A DNA stretch of 10,548 nt from JAAYJR01 sp964540755. GTDB taxonomy: Bacteria; Bacteroidota; Bacteroidia; Bacteroidales; Prolixibacteraceae. A program made the position numbers and the translations under genes. The stretch spans positions 1 to 10,548 of the forward strand of contig CAZIOB010000136.1 in the NCBI GenBank assembly GCA_964540755.1. The letters run 5' to 3'. The notes below the pieces were generated by a model, which saw only the letters and a list, made by a program, of their open reading frames with translations, ran no database searches and had not been told where the DNA came from. Position 1 is the first letter of the stretch. Each line of letters starts with the position of its first letter. This document shows positions 1 to 7,701 of the stretch, piece after piece.

Positions 1-94
1 TCGGACCGTCCATCCATGCTTCGGCCGCCATTACCGGAGCTCCCTTTTCCGCATAATCCAATGCAGGAATAATTTGTTGTATCTTAATATTCAT
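1..94 (-). CDS. Start of an unrecognised gene, cut by the window edge
   Basis: An open frame begins with ATG at 92-94 on the minus strand and runs off the left edge without a stop, giving 31 residues that begin MNIKIQQIIPALDY and later contain PVMAAEAWMDGP. The absence of stops and the balanced composition suggest real coding sequence, but I do not recognise the family from this fragment. It lies downstream of an AraC-type regulator in the same orientation, and the 252 bp between them hold repeats that could be regulator sites. A plausible inference is that this gene, often a catabolic or transport gene in such layouts, is a target of that regulator. No function is claimed. Confidence 0.5.
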   Translation of the reverse strand, partial: MNIKIQQIIPALDYAEKGAPVMAAEAWMDGP

Positions 95-346
95 GAAAAT
101 TAAATTTTGTTATAAAACCATTTAAATATTGAAACTCTCCCGAAAAGTCAGAGGTGCGGTTAATGATTAATTTAATATAAGATGCTAATACGTTGTTTAT
201 CAGTTATATCAGTTTTTGATTATTATATTATCTGAATCTATAACTGATTATAGTCAAAATTAGTAAGTAAAAGATTATTAATGTTATCTTTTTTTGATCC
301 TTATGCAAAAAAAGTTATACTAAGCGGAACTATATTTCTAAATTCC
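95..346. promoter_or_regulatory. Repeat-bearing spacer upstream of the partial gene
   Basis: This stretch has no credible gene. It holds a 10-bp perfect inverted repeat, ATCAGTTATA (199-208) and TATAACTGAT (239-248), and the left arm is part of a direct repeat in which ATCAGTT recurs at 208-214, nine bases later. AraC-family proteins commonly bind direct repeats next to target promoters, so these are candidate sites for controlling the minus-strand gene starting at 94, about 105-155 bp upstream of its ATG. No clear TAnnTTTG element was found. The regulatory role is inference. Confidence 0.3.
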
Positions 347-1219
347 CTAGTCAGATAATATTTTACGGTATGTTTGAGGTGAAAAACCATACTTTTCTTT
401 GAAAGCCCTTGAAAAATACTGTGGTGTGGAATACCCAACGTTAAAAGCAATTTCTTTTATGGAAATATTCTGATTTGCAAGCAATTCAACCGCCTTTTTC
501 ATTCTCAGGTTAGTACAGTATTCTTTTGGCGAAGATTCCACCCAGGTATTAAACAATTTTCTAAGATAGCGTGGAGTCACACTGCATGCCCCGGCAATTT
601 GAGAAGTTGAAAGAGAATAACAATAATTTGAGTGAATGAGTTTCATCGCTTTTTTTATACAGGCATTTTCTATATGGCCTGTAAATTTTTGATTATTACT
701 AATATGCCGGGATAATAATATGATCAGTTCAAGAAAATAAAGCTTAGTCAGTGCTTTATAATTATTATGTTTTAGTTTATTTTCCAATATTATTCGTTCC
801 ATACAATTCCTTATATCAGGATTGTTTGGAATTTTATAGTATTGTCCTGATTTATTTTCCAGTGTATTAACAAAGGAAATATCAGATGCTGCAGCATCTT
901 TGAAAAGCATGAGAATATCTTTACTTATTTGAAATTCCAACTGAACAAGTTTTACCCCACATTTTGAGTTGACATAAAAATCGTGTTTCGATCCGGGAAA
1001 AATGAGGATGCTGTTGTTTTTGTTCAGCCTGACCAGTTCATTTTCCAGCATCATAATGCAACTTCCATTTAAAATGTAATTCAGTTCGATTCGTTTATGA
1101 TGATGCATTTTGAAATTATAACCCTGGCTGAAAGACACGGTACGACAGATTTCAATAGAGATGTCTTCTGCGGAATTCGTTATATTGCCGGCAAAAACTG
1201 TTTGAAATAAATCCTCCAT
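347..1219 (-). CDS. AraC-family transcriptional regulator
   Basis: A 290-residue DNA-binding regulator of the cupin-plus-AraC type. The N-terminal half has a cupin-like sensor region around the run HHHKRIE (residues 40-46) followed by short beta-type segments (LNYILNGS, ILIFPGSKHDF), where a small ligand, often a sugar, would bind. The C-terminal ~100 residues form the double helix-turn-helix: first helix pair near 203-224 (STSQIAGACSVTPRYLRKLF), second near 252-278 (IKEIAFNVGYSTPQYFSRAF), ending in the family signature YGFSPQTYRK. I chose ATG at 1217-1219; a TTG one codon upstream (1220-1222) is also possible. No strong Shine-Dalgarno site is seen, as is usual in Bacteroidota. Length and motif order are typical of a complete member. 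The ligand cannot be inferred. The partial gene downstream on the same strand is the nearest candidate target. Confidence 0.93.
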   Translation of the reverse strand: MEDLFQTVFAGNITNSAEDISIEICRTVSFSQGYNFKMHHHKRIELNYILNGSCIMMLENELVRLNKNNSILIFPGSKHDFYVNSKCGVKLVQLEFQISKDILMLFKDAAASDISFVNTLENKSGQYYKIPNNPDIRNCMERIILENKLKHNNYKALTKLYFLELIILLSRHISNNQKFTGHIENACIKKAMKLIHSNYCYSLSTSQIAGACSVTPRYLRKLFNTWVESSPKEYCTNLRMKKAVELLANQNISIKEIAFNVGYSTPQYFSRAFKEKYGFSPQTYRKILSD

Positions 1220-1262
1220 CAATGAGTAATATGCATAATGAATGTTCAGTTAATGCTTATCC

Positions 1263-1316
1263 GTTTTGCAGTTGATAAGTGTTATCACAATATTACTTAA
1301 TATTTTGTTGCAAAAC
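1263..1316. promoter_or_regulatory. Inverted repeats upstream of the AraC-type gene
   Basis: The region 44-97 bp upstream of the regulator start holds an 8-bp inverted repeat, GTTTTGCA (1263-1270) with TGCAAAAC (1309-1316), and inside it TGATAA-GTG-TTATCA (1273-1287). The position fits a promoter or operator for the regulator gene. No TAnnTTTG element is present, so the promoter itself is not located. The role is inference. Confidence 0.25.
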
Positions 1317-1345
1317 AAATTGTAATAGACAGCCATTAGCATGTA

Positions 1346-1375
1346 AATTGCCTCAGGCAATTATAGCCTGTTTTT
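1346..1375 (+). terminator. Hairpin pair with T-run between the DUF4251 gene and the AraC-type gene
   Basis: AATTGCCTCAGGCAATT (1346-1362) is a perfect palindrome around a central C. Overlapping it, CAGGC (1354-1358) pairs with GCCTG (1366-1370) and is followed directly by TTTTT (1371-1375), the form of an intrinsic terminator reading on the plus strand. The two hairpins share bases and cannot form together. No plus-strand gene is seen to the left that would need a terminator here. On the minus strand the first palindrome could mark the end of the DUF4251 transcript, but it lacks a T-run. The sequence structure is certain; its role is not. Confidence 0.3.
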
Positions 1376-1396
1376 CAATCATCTTGCATTAAATGA

Positions 1397-1903
1397 TTAT
1401 GGTGCCTCAATAGTGCCATAATATGACATTGCCTGACGGTTTGTACTGATTATATTAAGGGTAGCATATCCTATATCTGATATATGAAATGTAAAATCGA
1501 GATGGTCCATCTTGTTTTTAACTTCAAAGGTTATCTTATACCCGTTTTTATCTTTTTCCATTTCATAATTCTCTAAAGGCCGGGTAAAGTCAAAGGCTGA
1601 TTCTCGTCCCCCGTATTCCGAATGATAAGCAACGCCATAGAAAGGCAGATATGAATTAATAGTATCATTACTGATCTTTGCATCATAAGAATAATTCAGG
1701 TGGATACTGCCTCCACCCAGTGGCATTGCATGTGTCGCATTAAAAACAAAAGTTCTCTCCTTAATAAGTTCTTTAATCTCTTTAATTCTTTCCGATTGCC
1801 TGTTTTCCCGGCTGTTTTTGCGACTTTTCTTTTCTGGTTCCTGGCTATTTGAAATAAAAAAAGCAGCAATTAGCAGGGCAGATATTAAAATTATTTTTTT
1901 CAT
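1397..1903 (-). CDS. Secreted DUF4251-family protein
   Basis: A 168-residue protein with a clear signal peptide: basic MKK, a hydrophobic stretch (IILISALLIAAFFI), and a likely cleavage site near SNSQ at about residue 20. A short charged segment rich in K, R, E and S follows. From about residue 50 to the end lies a beta-rich domain with features of DUF4251: FVFNATHAMPLGGGSIHL, the SYLPFYGVAYHSEYGG segment, and the closing F-x-V and I-S-x-x-G-Y-A strands. DUF4251 proteins are found mostly in Bacteroidetes and their function is unknown. There is no lipobox cysteine, so it is probably periplasmic and soluble. ATG at 1901-1903 gives the cleanest signal peptide; an in-frame ATG at 1910-1912 adds only MLV. 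It is divergent from nfo, with about 100 bp of shared upstream DNA. Confidence 0.8.
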   Translation of the reverse strand: MKKIILISALLIAAFFISNSQEPEKKSRKNSRENRQSERIKEIKELIKERTFVFNATHAMPLGGGSIHLNYSYDAKISNDTINSYLPFYGVAYHSEYGGRESAFDFTRPLENYEMEKDKNGYKITFEVKNKMDHLDFTFHISDIGYATLNIISTNRQAMSYYGTIEAP

Positions 1904-1912
1904 GACTAACAT

Positions 1913-2011
1913 ATTTAAAAATGAACATATAAATTAGCTTTTTTTTGCATATAATATATACATATCAAAAATTATTCCGTATAATGCCTAAATATCTAAA
2001 GTTTGATCGTT
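1913..2011. promoter_or_regulatory. Divergent intergenic region between the DUF4251 gene and nfo
   Basis: This AT-rich 99-bp gap must hold the promoters of both flanking genes, which read away from each other. It contains a T8 run and an AT-alternating stretch (near 1949-1963). Near matches to the Bacteroidetes -7 element occur on each strand, TAAAGTTTG on plus at 1997-2005 and TAATTTTTG on minus around 1965-1973, but each has one base too many between TA and TTTG. Exact promoters are not assigned. Confidence 0.3.
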
Positions 2012-2854
2012 ATGAAGTATATCGGCGCACATGTCAGTGCGGCAGGTGGTGTGGAGAACGCACCTCTTAATGCACATAATATCGGAGCAAATGCATTCGC
2101 TCTGTTCACGAAGAATCAACGTCAGTGGAAAGCCAGGCCGTTAACTAAAAAAAATATTGATTTGTTCAATAAAAATTGTGACAAATACGGATTCGGTCCC
2201 GGTAATATTCTTCCACATGACAGTTATCTTATTAATCTTGGCCATCCTGACAAAGAAGCTCTGCAAAAGTCGCGCAATGCATTTCTGGAAGAGATGGAAC
2301 GCTGTGAGCAATTGGGAATTGACAGGCTAAATTTTCATCCTGGAAGTCATTTGAATATGATTGATGAACATGAATGCCTTTCTTTAATTGCAGGATCAAT
2401 AAATATTTCCCTTGAAAAGACAAAGGGGGTTACTGCTGTTATTGAAAATACGGCCGGACAGGGCACTAACCTGGGATATTCATTTATTCAAATCAGGGAG
2501 ATCATAGATCAGGTGGATGATAAAAGCAGGGTAGGGGTATGCATTGATACATGTCATGCACTTGCAGCAGGATATGATTTAACAACAATAGCCGGGTGTG
2601 AAAAAGTGTTCAGTGAATTTCAGGATGTCATCGGATTTAATTTTCTGAAAGGAATGCATCTTAATGATTCCAAAAAAGAGAGCGGCTCAAGAGTTGACAG
2701 ACATGCTAGCCTTGGTAAGGGTATCCTTGGAATGGTTGTTTTTGAATATATCATGAATGATAAACGTTTTGATGATATTCCGTTGATCCTGGAAACCCCT
2801 GATGATGAACTGTGGGCAGAAGAGATACGCACTCTCCGCAATATGGAGAAATGA
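2012..2854 (+). CDS. nfo: Endonuclease IV (AP endonuclease)
   Basis: Deoxyribonuclease IV cuts DNA 5' to abasic sites and removes 3'-blocking groups in base excision repair, using a three-zinc centre in a TIM barrel. The 280-residue product starts MKYIGAHVSAAGG, the family N-terminus. All metal ligands known from the E. coli enzyme fall at the same numbers: H69, H109, E145, D179, H182, H216, D229, H231 and E261. The signatures FALFTKNQRQW, CIDTCHALAAGYD and HLNDSKKESGSRVDRHASLG are intact. ATG at 2012 is preferred; an in-frame TTG at 2003 would add only three residues and does not fit the family start. Length matches the usual ~280-285 residues. It reads convergently with the aldo/keto reductase gene. 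It appears complete and active. Confidence 0.98.
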   Translation: MKYIGAHVSAAGGVENAPLNAHNIGANAFALFTKNQRQWKARPLTKKNIDLFNKNCDKYGFGPGNILPHDSYLINLGHPDKEALQKSRNAFLEEMERCEQLGIDRLNFHPGSHLNMIDEHECLSLIAGSINISLEKTKGVTAVIENTAGQGTNLGYSFIQIREIIDQVDDKSRVGVCIDTCHALAAGYDLTTIAGCEKVFSEFQDVIGFNFLKGMHLNDSKKESGSRVDRHASLGKGILGMVVFEYIMNDKRFDDIPLILETPDDELWAEEIRTLRNMEK

Positions 2855-2903
2855 AACGAGCATGATTGTAAAATCACCCAAGAGTATGATTAAAACTCAT
2901 GCG

Positions 2904-2952
2904 ATTTCCATATGATACCTTTGAAAATAATTAATTTTAATCATATGAAAAT
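2904..2952. terminator. Possible bidirectional stem-loop between convergent genes
   Basis: In the 144-bp gap between the ends of nfo (plus) and the aldo/keto reductase gene (minus), CATATGAT (2909-2916) pairs with ATCATATG (2940-2947). Four further pairs outside one mismatch extend the stem to 2904 and 2952. A smaller AAAAT/ATTTT stem lies inside the loop. The position suits transcription termination from both sides, but the stem is AT-rich and has no strong T-run, so it is weak as an intrinsic terminator. Confidence 0.25.
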
Positions 2953-2998
2953 GAGTAATCACGCCCTGAAATAACAATGTTTTTGACGGACAGATAAA

Positions 2999-3994
2999 TT
3001 ACAGATCCAGTTTAAGATTATTCAGTTTTGTATTGATCGATCTCATCTCTTCCGCAGATATTGTTATTTCTGCGCCTTTGACATTATCATTGACCTGAGC
3101 TTCATTTCTCACCCCGGCAAGAACACATGTAATACCCGGCTGGTATAATGTCCATCGTAAAGCGAGCTGGGCAAGTGTTGCGTTTTTTCTTTCAGCTATC
3201 GGCCTGATCTCTTCCAGGAAATTATTGATTCTTATAATATTTGGCTCCTCATAAAACGGAGTTGACGGCCTGTGGTCACCTTCATTAAATTTATAACCCG
3301 GTTTGATCTTGCCTGTTAAGATACCTCTCTGAAGAGGACTGTATGCAATAATAGCTTTATTCTTTGCAAGGCACCAGGGAACAAGTTCTTTTTCTATATC
3401 CCTGTTTACCATACTGTAAGGAACCTGGTTGGAAGTCAGCGGAAAAAATTTGTCTGCTTCGGCCATCTCTTCCACAGAATAGTTAGAAACCCCGCCGGCT
3501 TTTATTTTTCCCTGTGATTTAAGGATTTCAAGAGCTTCCATTGTCTCTTCAACGGGAGTAGTTTTATCCGGCCAATGCTGTTGATAAAGATCTATGGTTT
3601 CGATACCCAGGCGACGTAAGGAGTCCTCACACTCTTTGATTACACTTTCTTTGGTACCAAGCCGGTAAACAGATATGGTATTCCCCTCATTATCTTTAGT
3701 GTCTTTAATATGCAGCTGACCCTTATCTGTATCCCAGCGTAATCCGAATTTGGTCAATATTTGTACTTTACTGTGTTTCCCCTTTATGGCTTTTCCTGTT
3801 AATTCCTCACTAAGTCCGAAACCGTATGCCGGAGCAGTATCTATTGTTGTCATTCCCACATCTATTGCTCTTTCCAGCGCTTTCAAAGACTCTTTTTGTT
3901 CGGTACCACCCCACAGCCATCCGCCTATGGCCCATGTGCCGCAGGCTAATGGTGTAATTTCAATATTTGTGCCAGGTAAATTGATTTTTTTCAT
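2999..3994 (-). CDS. Aldo/keto reductase, IolS/general-stress type
   Basis: A 331-residue cytosolic NAD(P)H-dependent oxidoreductase with the TIM-barrel aldo/keto reductase fold. The catalytic tetrad is visible as D52 and Y57 (in IDTAPAYGFG), K82 (in ILTKFG) and H140 (in YQQHWPD). Cofactor-binding segments are GVSNYS (168-173), YSPLQRGILTGK (218-229) and AGVRNEAQV (293-301). The N-terminal GTWAIGGWLWGGT closely resembles Bacillus IolS/YxbF-like enzymes (from memory of that family), which favours that subgroup over YghZ-like or xylose-reductase types. The substrate cannot be deduced. ATG at 3992-3994 gives the expected MKKINLPGTNIEITPLACG start. It follows recG on the same strand after 72 bp that hold a candidate -7 element, so it probably has its own promoter. 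Confidence 0.93.
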   Translation of the reverse strand: MKKINLPGTNIEITPLACGTWAIGGWLWGGTEQKESLKALERAIDVGMTTIDTAPAYGFGLSEELTGKAIKGKHSKVQILTKFGLRWDTDKGQLHIKDTKDNEGNTISVYRLGTKESVIKECEDSLRRLGIETIDLYQQHWPDKTTPVEETMEALEILKSQGKIKAGGVSNYSVEEMAEADKFFPLTSNQVPYSMVNRDIEKELVPWCLAKNKAIIAYSPLQRGILTGKIKPGYKFNEGDHRPSTPFYEEPNIIRINNFLEEIRPIAERKNATLAQLALRWTLYQPGITCVLAGVRNEAQVNDNVKGAEITISAEEMRSINTKLNNLKLDL

Positions 3995-4041
3995 ATCACT
4001 TACTAACTGCTTTATTAAAATAATTCAAAATTTTCAATTAA

Positions 4042-4049
4042 CAAATTTA
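4042..4049 (-). promoter_or_regulatory. Candidate Bacteroidetes -7 element for the aldo/keto reductase gene
   Basis: On the minus strand this reads TAAATTTG, an exact match to the Bacteroidetes primary-sigma -7 consensus TAnnTTTG. It lies 47 bp upstream of the reductase ATG and just after the recG stop. No convincing TTG -33 element is seen at the usual spacing, so the call rests on the -7 match and position. Confidence 0.4.
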
Positions 4050-4066
4050 AAACTATTATATTTTTT

Positions 4067-6166
4067 TCAGCTTATTGAACTCCAGTCAAAACCTGTTTTT
4101 TTATTTGCAAGGCTTTGCTTTAAAATTTTATTGTCTTCTTTTTCAAGTGACGGATCATTATTTAATATTTCAGAAGCCATATTACGGGCAAGCTTTAATA
4201 TGTCACCGTCTTTCCCCAGGTTGGCAATCTTCAGGTCAAATCCCATACCACTTTGCTGTGTTCCTTCGAGGTCGCCCGGTCCCCTTAACTTCATATCAAC
4301 TTCAGCTATATCGAACCCGTCGTTTGTACGAACCATAGTTTCCAGTCGCTTGCGGCTTTCGTTACTGATTTTATACGATGACATCAGTATGCAGTATGAT
4401 TGTTCTGCTCCTCTTCCGACTCGCCCGCGTAACTGGTGCAGTTGGGAAAGTCCGTATCTTTCAGCGCTTTCAACCACCATGACCGATGCATTTGGAACAT
4501 CAACACCTACCTCTATAACTGTTGTAGATACCAATATCCTTGTTTCCCCCTGCTTAAATTTTCGCATTGCGTTCTCTTTTTGTGCAGGTTTCATCCTGCC
4601 ATGCACCATGCCTGTTTTTATATCCGGAAAAACTTCTGAAATATGTCTGAATCCTTCTTCCAGATTTTTCAGATCCATTTTTTCCGATTCTGTTATAAGT
4701 GGATATACAATATATATTTGAGTCCCTTTCTCTAATTGCTGCCTCAAAAAATTATAAACCTGTTTACGTCTGTTATCGTAGAAATGCATAGTCTCGACAG
4801 GTTTCCGTCCGGGCGGCAATTCGTCTATTACAGACACATCAAGGTCTCCATAGACAGTCATTGCGAGGGTGCGGGGAATTGGTGTAGCAGTCATGACAAG
4901 CACATGTGGGGGGATAAAATCATTTTTTTTCCAGAGTTTAGCACGTTGGGCTACTCCGAAACGATGCTGCTCATCTATAACCACGAATCCAAGTTTTTTG
5001 AATTTAACCTTATCTTCTATCAGTGCATGTGTCCCTATCAATATCTGAAGTTTCCCTGATTCCAGGGAGCTATGCAGCTCTTTCCTTATGCTGTTTTTTG
5101 TAGAGCCGGTAAGCAAACCTGTCTCTACATTCATTCCCTGCAGAAAATTTGTAACAGACTGATAATGCTGTTGCGCCAATATTTCGGTGGGGGCCATGAG
5201 GCAGCTCTGGAAGCCGTTGTCCATTGCCATGAGCATGGTCATTAGCGCCACCAGCGTCTTGCCGCTTCCTACATCACCCTGCAGCAGTCTGTTCATCTGT
5301 ATATTCCGCTTAACATCACGCCGGATTTCCCTTAGGACTTTTTTCTGTGCAGACGTAAGTTCGAACGGAAGAAAATTTTTATAGAAGTTATTAAAATTAA
5401 ATCCAATCTTTTCAAAACAGTATCCTTTGAATTTATTTTCACGATGATGTTTTAATGCCAGTATTTTTAACTGGATGATAAAGAGCTCTTCAAACTTGAG
5501 CCGGAAAGTTGCATTCTTTAGCGCAATAGTATTGGCAGGTTTATGAATTGTCGTTAATGCTTCTTCAAGTGGCAGAAGTCGTAATTTTTTTAACAGTCCT
5601 GCAGGCAGTGTCTCTTTTATTTTACCTTTTGCCATTTGCAGAAGGGTCAGCTGTAATTTGTTTATTGCCTTTGAATTCAGATATTTCTTTTTCATATTTT
5701 CTGTGGTGACATAATATCCCTGAAACAATCCGGAAGGCTTCAGCTTTTTTTCCTCTTCCACTTCCATTTCGGGATGTACCACATTAATGCGACCGTTGAA
5801 TTCTGAAGGTTTGCCAAATACAATATATTCCTTGTCTTTTTTCAGGCTTTCCAGTTGCCATTTTATATTTCGGAACCAAACCAGTTCTATTTTACCAGTC
5901 TGATCATAGAACCAGGCAGAAAGCCTCCTTTTATTACCCGCACCGGTTATTTCAAAAGAGCTGATTTTGCCTTTGATTTGAACATAAGGCATTTGTGCGT
6001 GAATTTGTGAGATCTTATAAAATTTAGTGCGATCAATGTATTTATATGGGAAATATGTTATAAGATCGCCAAATGTTTTTATATTCAGTTCTTTACTAAG
6101 AAGTTCGGCTCGTTTGGGCCCAACTCCGGGGAGGTATTTAATATCTTGATCCAGAAATCCGGGCAT
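4067..6166 (-). CDS. recG: ATP-dependent DNA helicase RecG
   Basis: RecG unwinds and remodels branched DNA, regressing stalled forks and processing Holliday junctions and R-loops. The 699-residue product begins PGFLDQDIKYLPGVGPKRAE (after Met), a helix-hairpin-helix-like start typical of the family. An OB-fold wedge domain follows at about 60-140. The helicase core has Walker A GDVGSGKT (297-304), motif Ia APTEILAQQH, the DEQH box (398-401), motif III TATPIPRTLA (426-435), motif V STTVIEVGVDVPNA, and motif VI QLRGRVGRG (578-586). The RecG C-terminal region includes DIAEVDMKLRGPGDLEGTQQ. The length is normal and there are no lesions. The start is ATG at 6164-6166. The gene lies 42 bp after nhaC on the same strand, close enough for co-transcription, though a TAnnTTTG match sits just upstream of recG. 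Confidence 0.98.
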   Translation of the reverse strand: MPGFLDQDIKYLPGVGPKRAELLSKELNIKTFGDLITYFPYKYIDRTKFYKISQIHAQMPYVQIKGKISSFEITGAGNKRRLSAWFYDQTGKIELVWFRNIKWQLESLKKDKEYIVFGKPSEFNGRINVVHPEMEVEEEKKLKPSGLFQGYYVTTENMKKKYLNSKAINKLQLTLLQMAKGKIKETLPAGLLKKLRLLPLEEALTTIHKPANTIALKNATFRLKFEELFIIQLKILALKHHRENKFKGYCFEKIGFNFNNFYKNFLPFELTSAQKKVLREIRRDVKRNIQMNRLLQGDVGSGKTLVALMTMLMAMDNGFQSCLMAPTEILAQQHYQSVTNFLQGMNVETGLLTGSTKNSIRKELHSSLESGKLQILIGTHALIEDKVKFKKLGFVVIDEQHRFGVAQRAKLWKKNDFIPPHVLVMTATPIPRTLAMTVYGDLDVSVIDELPPGRKPVETMHFYDNRRKQVYNFLRQQLEKGTQIYIVYPLITESEKMDLKNLEEGFRHISEVFPDIKTGMVHGRMKPAQKENAMRKFKQGETRILVSTTVIEVGVDVPNASVMVVESAERYGLSQLHQLRGRVGRGAEQSYCILMSSYKISNESRKRLETMVRTNDGFDIAEVDMKLRGPGDLEGTQQSGMGFDLKIANLGKDGDILKLARNMASEILNNDPSLEKEDNKILKQSLANKKTGFDWSSIS

Positions 6167-6170
6167 AGAG

Positions 6171-6178
6171 CAAAGATA
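6171..6178 (-). promoter_or_regulatory. Possible -7 element just upstream of recG
   Basis: The minus strand reads TATCTTTG here, an exact TAnnTTTG match ending five bases before the recG start codon. If used, transcription would begin at or very near the ATG and give an almost leaderless mRNA. No TTG -33 element is seen at the expected distance, so this may be a chance match. Confidence 0.2.
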
Positions 6179-6208
6179 CTTATTTTGGATTATTGATAAA
6201 TTATTTCA

Positions 6209-7654
6209 TTAATCCTTTTTATTATCATTAATTATTCGTCTGATTTTGATATTAAAATAAGCGAATATTATTGTCATTACTGGGCTTATCAGGTTAAAAA
6301 ATGCAAAAGGGATATAATCCGCGGTCGGGACTCCCAGTACCCTGGATTGTGTGGCACCACAAGTGTTCCACGGAATAAGCACGGATGTCATTGTGCCGCT
6401 GTCCTCCAGTGTCCGGCTCAGTAATTCGGGTTTCAGCCCTTTTTCTTCATATGTCTTACGGTACATGCGTCCCGGCACCACTATTGCAATATACTGGTCG
6501 GAGGCAGTGATATTGAAGAATATACATGTTCCAACAGTAGAAGCAACGAGGCCACCGGTACTCTTTGCATACTTAACTATGGGCCTGGTTATTCTGCGTA
6601 AAAGTCCTGCTGATTCCATCACTCCTCCGAAGACCATTGCAGAGAGTATAAGCCAGACCGTATCAAGCATACCACGCATACCTGACGTGCTCAGTAGCTC
6701 ATTTACATTCTCATTGTTTGTCGTCAGAGAAACGTCTCCAAACATTGATTGCATTACTGAAATGTAAGATGCTCTAAGATAATTATCTGTCCTGCCTGCC
6801 ACTTCAAAGATAATTTCCTGTTGAAAGATCACCGCAAAAATGCCACCAAGCAATGTTCCTGCCAATATTGACGGTAATGGTGGTAATTTAAGAATGATTA
6901 TCGTTAAAAGTATAACGGGAACAAGCAGAAGAAGGGGACTTATATTAAAAGTTCCTTCTATGGCAGTCTTTACTTTTTCAATATTACCAGGTGCACTTGT
7001 GAAATCTGAATTAAAACCAATACCCAGGAATATTAAAAGAGTTATTATAAGCGAAGGTGTGGTAGTAAACATCATATAGCGTATATGGGTGAACAGATCG
7101 GTCCCGGCCATAGCAGGAGCCAGATTAGTTGTATCGCTCAGAGGTGATATTTTGTCGCCGAAATAAGCGCCGCTGATAACAGCTCCTGCCACTACTGCTT
7201 CGTTAATGTTCAGAGCCTTTCCAATGCCAAGCAGTGCAACTCCTATAGTGGCAATGGTTGACCATGAGCTGCCTGTAGCCAGGCTTACGATAGCGCTTAC
7301 AACAACTGCCGTAAAAAGAAACATTTTCGGATTGATTATATCAAGGCCATAATAGATCATTACAGGGACGACCCCGCTCATCATCCATGTGCCTGCCAGC
7401 GACCCTATAAGCAGGAGGATAAGAATTGAAGGTATGGCAGCGCCAATTGTACTTACAATTCTTTCCCTTATTGCCGGCCATCTTGCCCCAAGTTTTATTG
7501 CAATGATTCCTGCAACAGTTGCTGAGAGCAGTAAAGCAATCTGATTGGCACCTGAAAGTGTGTCTTCAAAGAGAAAGACATTGGAGGTCAGCAATCCGAT
7601 AAGAAAAAGAATCGGGAGCAGTGCTGTTATCAGGCCGGCTTCGCGTTTTATCAT
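6209..7654 (-). CDS. nhaC: NhaC-family Na+/H+ antiporter
   Basis: A 481-residue inner-membrane antiporter with roughly 11-12 hydrophobic segments. NhaC-family proteins exchange Na+ for H+; some members (MleN) exchange malate or lactate, so the exact substrate is open. Family signatures are ATGSSWSTIATIG (126-138), GAYFGDKISPLSDTTNLA (162-179), the ASDQYIAIVVPGRM segment (384-397) and SRTLEDSGTMTSVLIPWNTC (413-432). The charged D167, D174, D386 and E418 lie within or beside membrane segments and are candidate ion-path residues. The C-terminus is short and basic (IKIRRIINDNKK). The start is ATG at 7652-7654. The gene lies 47 bp after the R-M remnant and 42 bp before recG, all on one strand. It appears intact. 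The symbol is given by family and not as a proven orthologue. Confidence 0.9.
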   Translation of the reverse strand: MIKREAGLITALLPILFLIGLLTSNVFLFEDTLSGANQIALLLSATVAGIIAIKLGARWPAIRERIVSTIGAAIPSILILLLIGSLAGTWMMSGVVPVMIYYGLDIINPKMFLFTAVVVSAIVSLATGSSWSTIATIGVALLGIGKALNINEAVVAGAVISGAYFGDKISPLSDTTNLAPAMAGTDLFTHIRYMMFTTTPSLIITLLIFLGIGFNSDFTSAPGNIEKVKTAIEGTFNISPLLLLVPVILLTIIILKLPPLPSILAGTLLGGIFAVIFQQEIIFEVAGRTDNYLRASYISVMQSMFGDVSLTTNNENVNELLSTSGMRGMLDTVWLILSAMVFGGVMESAGLLRRITRPIVKYAKSTGGLVASTVGTCIFFNITASDQYIAIVVPGRMYRKTYEEKGLKPELLSRTLEDSGTMTSVLIPWNTCGATQSRVLGVPTADYIPFAFFNLISPVMTIIFAYFNIKIRRIINDNKKD

Positions 7655-7701
7655 TTAATTAATTTTTAGGGGCAATTATACGATAATACAGTTAAAATCT
7701 G

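Noticed and set aside
1396..1422. ATTATGG/CCATAAT stem at the 3' end of the DUF4251 gene as its terminator
   Set aside because: The stem is only 7 bp with a 13-base loop, lies mostly within coding sequence, and is not followed by a T-run on the minus strand.
2003..2011. TTG start for nfo three codons upstream of the ATG
   Set aside because: The family begins MKYIGAHVS, which the ATG at 2012 gives exactly.
3750..4721. A 323-codon open frame on the plus strand
   Set aside because: It lies antisense to the aldo/keto reductase and recG genes, both of which show full catalytic motifs. Its product is rich in serine, phenylalanine and cysteine with no recognisable domain.
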